Below, one piece after another: positions 54,042 through 60,237 of a DNA stretch of 60,237 bases. The notes under the pieces are model-generated. The model saw only the letters and a program-made list of their open reading frames with translations. It had not been told where the DNA came from and did not search any database. The translations under genes and the position numbers were made by a program. Origin of the DNA: Bacteroidaceae bacterium. Its GTDB lineage: Bacteria > Bacteroidota > Bacteroidia > Bacteroidales > Bacteroidaceae. How positions within the stretch are numbered: position 1 is the stretch's first letter; each line of letters begins with the position of its first letter. The DNA lies in the NCBI GenBank assembly GCA_017398805.1, contig JAFQEZ010000086.1, forward strand, positions 1 through 60,237, given 5' to 3'.

Positions 54042-54543
54042 CAGTTTGCAACCACATAAAACAGTGCCTCTCGTGTTTGCAACCAGGAGAGGCTTCACGC
54101 AGTGACTGAAGAGCTAAAACCGCCGAAGGTACCAATAATCACGTGTCTGCGACAAACAGCGTTTTTGTTCTCGAAAAATAAGACATACTTTAATTTGCTG
54201 AAGTCAAGCACCTCAAACATCATTGCTTGTCATTTCGACGACTACAAGGAGGAGAAATCTCAGTCACAGCGTTCTGCATAATCTTCTGTCCTTTTGTTCT
54301 TGAATCCGCGCAAGAGGTTTTTCCAACAAAAGAGCGACTTAATATTTTAAGACAAAGAGCATATCAGTTTATCTTATGTAACCAACGCATGTTGGTTTAT
54401 GTACTTATGTCCAAATAATTAAAAGCAATGGAACAAGTATAAAACTCCATTTTGAATATTCCGGCCAAACAACTAACTTCGCAATATGAAAGTCAGCAAC
54501 ATTTAACCTTTCCGCTTTGACATTTCACATTTCAGTTTGTATC
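54042..54543. other. Gene-free region between small Cys protein and Vsr
   Basis: About 500 bases. Near 54228 is TGTCATTTCGACGACTACAA then GGAGGAGAAATCTC, a copy of the dispersed element seen in the kinase linker. A 63-codon frame (54227-54418) shows no protein-like composition. Nothing else is recognisable. Confidence 0.6.
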
Positions 54544-55002
54544 ATGGCAGACAGGATGACAAAAGAGCAAAGACACAGATGTATGTCACGCATCAAGGGC
54601 AAAGACACCAAGCCCGAGATGCTCGTGCGCAGTTACCTGCACTCACGGGGCTACCGCTACAGGGTCAACGTGCGCAGGCTCCCCGGCACACCCGACATTG
54701 TCCTTCGCAAATACAGGACCGCCATATTTATAAACGGCTGCTTCTGGCACGGACACGAAGGCTGCCGGTACTACGTACCGCCAAAGAGCAATAGCCAATT
54801 CTGGCAACAGAAGATAGAACGCAACAAACAGCGCGACATAGAAAAACGCATCAAGTTGCGAATGCTCGGTTGGCACACAATCATCATTTGGGGGTGCGAA
54901 CTTATGCCCAAGAACCGCCACACCACTCTACAGGCTCTTGAACAGACACTGAATAAGATTTTCCTGCTGAATAACGGCGCAAAAGTTATAAGGCTTCTAT
55001 AA
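54544..55002 (+). CDS. vsr: Very-short-patch-repair-type endonuclease (Vsr)
   Basis: 152 residues from ATG at 54544 (an upstream ATG at 54517 is less likely). It starts ADRMTKEQRHRCMSRIKGKD and has the Vsr catalytic core: LPGTPDIVLRKYRTAIFING with the metal-binding Asp, then CFWHGHEGCRYYVPPKSN with His and Cys. The C-terminal WHTIIIWGCEL is also typical. Vsr nicks at T:G mismatches arising from deamination of 5-methylcytosine. No cytosine methyltransferase gene is in the window, so it is an orphan here. It may belong to the defence-like right end. Confidence 0.92.
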   Translation: MADRMTKEQRHRCMSRIKGKDTKPEMLVRSYLHSRGYRYRVNVRRLPGTPDIVLRKYRTAIFINGCFWHGHEGCRYYVPPKSNSQFWQQKIERNKQRDIEKRIKLRMLGWHTIIIWGCELMPKNRHTTLQALEQTLNKIFLLNNGAKVIRLL

Positions 55003-55043
55003 TTATGCTGTGTAAATTTAGTATTTGCTTAATAAAATTTGCA

Positions 55044-56096
55044 TTATCTATTTTTTAGATATTGCTCAACATCAACTATAGTTTGCTTTTTTATCATTTC
55101 TTTATTGGGGAAATCTACATTGAGATCTTTTCTCATAGTCTGTAATATATCAGTTAATAAGTCCCCAAACTCAGAATATAACCTTTTACCTTCTTCCTCT
55201 TCACCAAGTTCTATTGCTTTGTGAAAAAGTAAAACTTTCTTTCGATATATCTTTAAAAGAGCAACTAATTCTTTACTACCAACAATATAAACCTTTGCTA
55301 ATCTTTCATTTATATAAGTTTCTAATAGCGGATTCCCATTTTGGCTATATGGATTGTCTAAAAAAAGATTATATATTTCTCCTATTATCGATGTATATAC
55401 CTGGTACCTAGCATGTAATCTTGGTTGTTTTATAAAAGAAGGAGTAGCCAAACCACTCGCTTTAATTATCAGTTCTACAGTTTTAACAACATATAAAGAA
55501 CAATCAACCTTTGTCATTAAAACATGAATAGACTCCATATGACGATTTTGTCCATTGGAATTCACCAATTTTGAACGGCTTACTAATTCTGCATTTTTAT
55601 GAGCTATACCGTTGCGAAGTTTAGTAAGTTCTAAAGCGAAATCCAAATCCTCTTTATCCCATAAATTCCACATCATAAAATATTTAGCAATATCTTTTAA
55701 TGTTTTTTTATCAAAAACATCCTCAATGATGGATTTAGCGATATCATTTATAGGTAAAATATCATTTAAAGTATTTAAACAAAATCTTTCTAATAAGCCT
55801 TGCAATTCAATGATAAGAGCAGAATTATTATTTAACAAATACAAAGAATGAGCTGTATCAAAAGACATGGCAGAAAATGCATCATATAGCCCACGGCTAG
55901 GCGATCCAGGAGGAAATTTTCCATCAATTTCTTGTATCAGCCTAAAAATCTTTTCTTCTTTAGTTCTCAGCGACTCTTCTATATCATTAACAATCGTTGA
56001 TAACCGTTTTTTGACATCAAAAGGTTTATTAATGATTTTTTCTGTCAACAATTGCTTCGCCTCTTTTTCCTTGCTATTCAAGTTTACTCTAGCCAT
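55044..56096 (-). CDS. HEPN-like helical protein next to a membrane NTPase
   Basis: 350 residues, all-helical and AT-rich. Not recognised by name. Around residue 157 is LTKLRNGIAHKNAEL, whose R161-N-G-I-A-H166 fits the R-x4-H HEPN ribonuclease motif, and the surrounding helices are compatible with that fold. The N-terminal part (30-60) is a likely coiled coil. It follows the YobI-like gene by 68 bases on the same strand, so the pair probably forms a toxin/effector plus sensor-NTPase module. RNase activity is a hypothesis only; RNGxAH-like sequence also occurs in non-catalytic helical proteins. Confidence 0.55.
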   Translation of the reverse strand: MARVNLNSKEKEAKQLLTEKIINKPFDVKKRLSTIVNDIEESLRTKEEKIFRLIQEIDGKFPPGSPSRGLYDAFSAMSFDTAHSLYLLNNNSALIIELQGLLERFCLNTLNDILPINDIAKSIIEDVFDKKTLKDIAKYFMMWNLWDKEDLDFALELTKLRNGIAHKNAELVSRSKLVNSNGQNRHMESIHVLMTKVDCSLYVVKTVELIIKASGLATPSFIKQPRLHARYQVYTSIIGEIYNLFLDNPYSQNGNPLLETYINERLAKVYIVGSKELVALLKIYRKKVLLFHKAIELGEEEEGKRLYSEFGDLLTDILQTMRKDLNVDFPNKEMIKKQTIVDVEQYLKNR

Positions 56097-56164
56097 AATA
56101 ACTTATTAATTTTTCCTTTTTTAGTCAAAAGACAATACTAATTTGAGTTTATATTGTATTTTCT

Positions 56165-59100
56165 TTATTCTATAGTAGATTTCCTTTTATGATATATTCT
56201 CAAGAACTCATCATTTTCACCTTCCTTCGTATAATTAGAAATAAAATCAGCGTTCTTTAAAGCAGCTAGCAGAGCCCTATTGATATCTGTATTTTGCAAT
56301 TTAGCTCTTTTATTAATGTCTGCGACTTCAACATACGAATCACCAATAGCGTTGAGAAGTCGACTTATTGTATTATGTTCATAATTACCTTTTTTAGCGA
56401 CCAAGGTAACTATTTGAATTTTATTCTTTTCGCTACTACAAGTTTTTACTAGGAATATCAAGGTCTCCAGTTCAATATTTATCTTTTCTTTTTCACAAAA
56501 AACATTGATAACGATATCCGCTATTAATGGAGAACTTTGCAAGACATCAGAAGGCAATATTCCAATTATATGATATTTTTCATCTAGCGTAAACGTTTTC
56601 TCTTTCAATATCTTTAAGACATTATTAACATTGAAATTATAATTCAAATCAAGATGAGTCACAAACTCATTAGAATGATAGATCAAATATTCTGCCAAAA
56701 CACCTGTCTCATTTATAACATCAAGTGCTTCTTGATTAAAAGGCAACCTACCGCATTCTATAAGAATAAGAAGTCTTTTTTCCTCCAATTCTTCTAAACT
56801 ATCAACACTCGGATAGACATCTGTAAAAACCGGTAATAATTTCTTGTAATTTTCAATACTTAATATATTATTACCAAATATCGAAGCAAACAGTTCTTCT
56901 TTATGCGTCAATGTTTCTGGATATTTCTCTTTTGACAACTCATTAACATAATGGTTAATATAGTCAATTAATATTTCTGACACATTTCCTTTATATCTAT
57001 AAAAGAACAACACATTCTGCCAAGTTGGTTGTATCACTTTTGTTTCAATAGCAATATCATATACAGAAGCTTCAACTATTTGGTCAAAGTTTCCAATTCG
57101 ATTACATTGTTTATTTAGATAAACTCTTTTAGTATTTGAGTCTATATCTGGAGAATTCAGAATATAAAGAATACTATCAGAACTTTCATCTTTATTACAA
57201 TCTTTTAATTTCTGCAACGTGATTGCAATATTTTGCTGAACATAATTTATCAAACAACTATTCTGAGTTTCACAAACGCGGGTGTAATTCAAATTTTCAG
57301 ATGTGATACTAACACTTCCCTTGCACAAATGTCTAACTATAATAAATATATTGTTTAAGTTTATTTCATAACTATTATATTCAATCACACAATCAAGCAA
57401 ATCATCCGAGCCATTACTGATATTTATAAAACAACTTTTAGAAACCAAATTCAAAGTTTTATCCAATCCAAGGCCCTCAATATGATTAACCAAAAAAACA
57501 AAATTACTATTAAGCCACTCTTGAACTTCATCATCAAGTACAATTGAATAATTAAGATAGGCTTCTATCAAATTTTCTTTCTCTACGACATTGTTCCAAT
57601 TTAAAATATCATTCCATGCATTTGCATATTCAATATAATGTTTAAAAACCTTTATATTCTGTTTACCTTCTAAATAATATTGAGACAAGAACTGTAAAGG
57701 TGCATTATAGTGTTCAAGCCTTGACATAAGATTTTCAAACTCATCGTTATATTTATCATTACATGCAAGGTAATCCAAAAGTTCTATATTGAGAATGGCA
57801 TCACTTTCAAACATATACTCTTTTAACTCTTTTACAAAATTCTCAATTTTATCTATATGATAATCATACGGTTTGCTTTCCTCTGTCTTTATCGCCAATA
57901 ATAAATCCCTATCAGACAATGATACCATTCCTTCGTAAAAGTATGATATGTAATCGTAGTATTCTTCATCAATGTACCCTCTACGAATAAAGACATTCAT
58001 CATTGGCTCTAATCCAATTTTATCAAACTCATCCGTATCACTCAGCTTGTAATCTTTTATTAGATTACTTATTTTTTGAGATTTTATTGAATTCTTTTCT
58101 CTCTTAATTCGCTTGAACTCTTGTTGGAAATAACGACTGCCTTTTTCCATTAAATCCAATCTTTCAGAATAATTGACAGCTTTATCTATTCTTTTAAAAT
58201 CTACAGGCGAGGATTGTGAGTAGGAATATCCTGAATAATATTGGTATTCAACACTCTGCATCGTAAGCAGTTCATTGAATAATAGTTCATTTATTGCAAT
58301 CTCCTCTAAAGAATAAAACTTATTACCTATTCGTATTGATATTAAATTTTGAGAAATTGTATGCCATAAATAAAATAAAAATAATCTACGTAAATCCGTT
58401 TTACTTAAATTAGCATCTTTCTTATAATCTTGTTCTTGCTTCCTAAGATTATTCTCTTTTTCATCAATTACTTTTAATGCTTGAGATATAAAAAATGCTT
58501 TTTTATTAATACATCCATATACTTTACCTTGACGGCGATGCAGCAGGGCAAAATCTTGTGGATAGTAATTCTTATATACTATCATTGCAAGTAGTTTAGT
58601 CTTATTTAATTGTACTCCTTGATTCGCACATAATTTATCACTATATTGCTTATATTCATTGACAATATTAGTTAAGATACGCATGTCTTGAATAAAGAAT
58701 GCCATTTCAGACAAATCGTCATCTGAAATTTCATTATCACATCCTTTTGCTTTAAGAGCTGCTTTAAGTTTGTCTTTAGAGTTTGAAGGATTGATAACCG
58801 GTATGACAGTAATGATATAATCAAAGAACTTAGTTCTTTCCTCGTCTTTGAATATATCATCTTTGACTGCATATATGAATGTAATATGTCTGCCAACAAT
58901 CTTAGACTCATTTATTAGCTGATTCAGTTCTCGAAGTTTTAGGAAGATATTTGGTGTTCCAAATCGATCTAAATCTTCAATAATAACGACATCATATTTA
59001 GTTACTTGAAAGAAGTATAGAATTTCATCAAGATGCCTATTGAAGATAGAATTATTCTCAACAACTTCTATCTCTGCATCTTTTAAATTTAACTTATTAA

Positions 59101-59758
59101 GTTTAGAATTGCTATATGACCTAAAGATGTATCTTATAGTAAAAAATAATACCCCCAACAAATACCCTGCTGCCAGAAAATCAAATAGCATATTACAAGT
59201 ATATCCCCAACTGAAAAAGTTATATATACTCTCTACTTTTGCAAAGTCTGGTTCAAAAAGTATAAAGAAACATACTAAAGATAGTACGGCATATATCGGA
59301 TATCTAATCAGCTCTCGTTTTGATAAATGCACAATTCTTCTAAAACGAGAATTAGGGACAGTTTTTGCTTTTTCTCTATAAATGAGTTGCTGAAGAATGC
59401 TATACTCAATCTTTCGATTAAGATTTTCCGTTGGATTCTCTTTTTTTTCTTCTTTGTTATAAGGACATTGTTGCTTTGTTGATTCTGTATTCTTATCGTC
59501 TTCCTTTTGTTCTTCTAAGATCTCATCATTTGCTTGTAATGTTGCAAGAGATATGGTAAGATAATTACGCCCTTTATGGAAATCTTCCATAAGAGTAATA
59601 AGCACAGAACTTTTACCTGACCCATAAGGACCAGTAAGAGCTATATTCTTAATATTTAACTCTTTTGCAGACGAAAGCACCTCATCCAATTCTACAACTG
59701 ATTTATACGAATCATCTGCTTTATCTAACTTTTTGGGTAGTAATGTATCGATTGACAT
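56165..59758 (-). CDS. YobI-like P-loop NTPase with membrane segments
   Basis: 1197 residues. Walker A LTGPYGSGKSSVLI at about residues 40-53. Two membrane segments lie between the P-loop and Walker B: IYAVLSLVCFFILFE (about 154-168) and LFDFLAAGYLLGVLFFTIRY (about 188-210). Walker B/DR motif is VVIIEDLDRF (about 258-267), and VKDDIFKDEERTKFFDYII follows. This insertion of helices into a STAND/KAP-like ATPase matches the YobI-type family. The remaining 750 residues are helical repeats, likely a sensor. Codon use and base composition are AT-rich, suggesting transfer. It is second in the wHTH-NTPase-HEPN-like unit (7 bases after the wHTH). Confidence 0.75.
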   Translation of the reverse strand: MSIDTLLPKKLDKADDSYKSVVELDEVLSSAKELNIKNIALTGPYGSGKSSVLITLMEDFHKGRNYLTISLATLQANDEILEEQKEDDKNTESTKQQCPYNKEEKKENPTENLNRKIEYSILQQLIYREKAKTVPNSRFRRIVHLSKRELIRYPIYAVLSLVCFFILFEPDFAKVESIYNFFSWGYTCNMLFDFLAAGYLLGVLFFTIRYIFRSYSNSKLNKLNLKDAEIEVVENNSIFNRHLDEILYFFQVTKYDVVIIEDLDRFGTPNIFLKLRELNQLINESKIVGRHITFIYAVKDDIFKDEERTKFFDYIITVIPVINPSNSKDKLKAALKAKGCDNEISDDDLSEMAFFIQDMRILTNIVNEYKQYSDKLCANQGVQLNKTKLLAMIVYKNYYPQDFALLHRRQGKVYGCINKKAFFISQALKVIDEKENNLRKQEQDYKKDANLSKTDLRRLFLFYLWHTISQNLISIRIGNKFYSLEEIAINELLFNELLTMQSVEYQYYSGYSYSQSSPVDFKRIDKAVNYSERLDLMEKGSRYFQQEFKRIKREKNSIKSQKISNLIKDYKLSDTDEFDKIGLEPMMNVFIRRGYIDEEYYDYISYFYEGMVSLSDRDLLLAIKTEESKPYDYHIDKIENFVKELKEYMFESDAILNIELLDYLACNDKYNDEFENLMSRLEHYNAPLQFLSQYYLEGKQNIKVFKHYIEYANAWNDILNWNNVVEKENLIEAYLNYSIVLDDEVQEWLNSNFVFLVNHIEGLGLDKTLNLVSKSCFINISNGSDDLLDCVIEYNSYEINLNNIFIIVRHLCKGSVSITSENLNYTRVCETQNSCLINYVQQNIAITLQKLKDCNKDESSDSILYILNSPDIDSNTKRVYLNKQCNRIGNFDQIVEASVYDIAIETKVIQPTWQNVLFFYRYKGNVSEILIDYINHYVNELSKEKYPETLTHKEELFASIFGNNILSIENYKKLLPVFTDVYPSVDSLEELEEKRLLILIECGRLPFNQEALDVINETGVLAEYLIYHSNEFVTHLDLNYNFNVNNVLKILKEKTFTLDEKYHIIGILPSDVLQSSPLIADIVINVFCEKEKINIELETLIFLVKTCSSEKNKIQIVTLVAKKGNYEHNTISRLLNAIGDSYVEVADINKRAKLQNTDINRALLAALKNADFISNYTKEGENDEFLRIYHKRKSTIE

Positions 59759-59765
59759 ATTTATC

Positions 59766-59948
59766 TCAACTTTTTACAATCCATCTGCAATTCTGTGAAG
59801 TTCCTTCTTTTTTGATAAAACCTTTACCAACTAATGATAAAATCGTTTTGTTTACTACTCTTTTTGAAATACCTAAATGTTTAGAAATCTCCAGTAGATT
59901 TGTATTTGGATTATTCTTTAGATAGCATAATAATTTAGTTTCGAACAT
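59766..59948 (-). CDS. Winged-helix protein, possibly 5'-truncated
   Basis: 60 residues from ATG at 59948: a plain winged helix (LLCYLKNNPNTNLLEISKHL, GISKRVVNKTILSLVGKGFI, KKEGTSQNCRWIVKS). A TTG at 59960 is an alternative start. The frame stays open upstream to a stop at 60141-60143 and reads like protein (NETGTTWSRQRELFLGTF, KTDDTIIYPDPALE), but has no ATG there. So the gene may have been longer and lost its 5' end at the transposase-like sequence. It lies 7 bases before the NTPase gene and may regulate it. Confidence 0.6.
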   Translation of the reverse strand: MFETKLLCYLKNNPNTNLLEISKHLGISKRVVNKTILSLVGKGFIKKEGTSQNCRWIVKS

Positions 59949-60118
59949 ATTGCATTCCAATGCGGGGTCTGGATATATTATTGTATCATCTGTTTTTTGT
60001 ATACATTCCAGTACTTTTGAAGTAGTTCTGAATGTCCCGAGAAATAGTTCCCTTTGCCTGCTCCAAGTTGTTCCGGTTTCATTTAATGAATAGTAATTAA
60101 CGTGAATTCGATATAATT

Positions 60119-60237
60119 TTAGAACAAAGAAAGTTGCCCGTCATTGATAAATTCCACTTCAATGGCGGGTTTCTTTTCAAAGAAACAATATGCCGCAATT
60201 GCACTCAACGCATTTGCGATAAAGTTGTTGAACGAAC
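60119..60237 (-). mobile_element. C-terminal end of a probable transposase, cut by window edge
   Basis: The minus-strand frame from the right edge reads SFNNFIANALSAIAAYCFFE, KKPAIEVEFINDGQLSLF and stops at 60119-60121. The pattern with FN.F.AN..SA.AAY.F..KKPAI and a final QLSLF is like the C-termini of DDE transposases of Bacteroidetes IS elements. Only 38 residues are seen. A different gene (for example a DNA methyltransferase to pair with Vsr) cannot be excluded. Confidence 0.4.

Noticed and set aside
54227-54418. 63-codon plus-strand ORF
   Set aside because: It begins within a dispersed repeat; no homology, no promoter, no neighbours in operon spacing.
1-60237. tRNA or rRNA genes, integrases, complete prophage
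   Set aside because: None was recognised by eye on either strand; a tRNA scan could still find one.

Overview
The window looks like chromosome from a gut-type Bacteroidales bacterium (Bacteroides, Phocaeicola or Prevotella relatives). The evidence is several promoters of the Bacteroides form TTTG-N19-22-TAnnTTTG, a PorT-type outer-membrane protein, a protein with a type IX secretion (CHU_C) sorting domain, a DUF4836-like protein, a Bacteroides-type histone H1-like peptide, and the Bacteroides-style fucose operon. No rRNA, tRNA, CRISPR array or complete phage was seen. Almost everything is ordinary in base composition except the right end (about 55-60 kb), which is clearly AT-rich.

Layout. 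1-1767 (-): 5'-complete but edge-truncated secreted TPR protein with 126-bp near-identical repeats. 1975-5339 (+): a membrane channel-like protein with a C-terminal RyR domain followed by two small RyR-domain proteins. 5612-8134 (+): ClpC. 8523-13608 (-): CHU_C surface protein, uvrA and a Hanks-type kinase as one unit, driven from a triple 75-bp repeat that carries promoter sequences. 14096-16650 (+): LysM/periplasmic-binding protein and a PorT-type barrel. 17240-19141 (-): a second Hanks kinase with a FISUMP sensor domain and a linker built from dispersed repeat sequence. 19405-21460 (-): rfbB and rfbA. 21537-25017 (-): ABC exporter-like permease, ATPase and DUF4836-like protein. 25114-29169 (-): secreted GH2 beta-galactosidase. 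29454-29630 (-): histone H1-like peptide. 30290-34223 (+): Wzc-type tyrosine kinase, rfbC and rfbD, completing the dTDP-L-rhamnose pathway. 34297-39901 (-): fucI-fucA-fucK-mutarotase-fucP.

Accessory half. 40148 (+): 59-residue winged-helix gene. 40455-46217 (-): 1920-residue transglutaminase/SF1 helicase/nuclease protein. 46331-46951 (-): HD hydrolase. 47092-48635 (+): SDR and CAT-family acetyltransferase. 48851-52096 (+): a NUDIX-winged-helix regulator with twin operators in front of an unusual ADP-ribosylglycohydrolase - tyrosine phosphatase - ADP-ribosylglycohydrolase fusion, inserted into a cat-adh junction that is duplicated on both sides. 52346-54041 (+): zinc alcohol dehydrogenase, GNAT and a small Cys-rich protein. 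54544-55002 (+): orphan Vsr endonuclease. 55044-59948 (-): HEPN-like protein, YobI-like membrane P-loop NTPase and a winged-helix protein, abutting a probable transposase end at the right edge.

The most interesting systems are (i) the NUDIX regulator with the double ADP-ribosylglycohydrolase/phosphatase fusion, (ii) the YobI NTPase + HEPN-like candidate defence module, and (iii) the channel-RyR + two RyR operon. All functions are inferred by reading the sequence; no database search was run.
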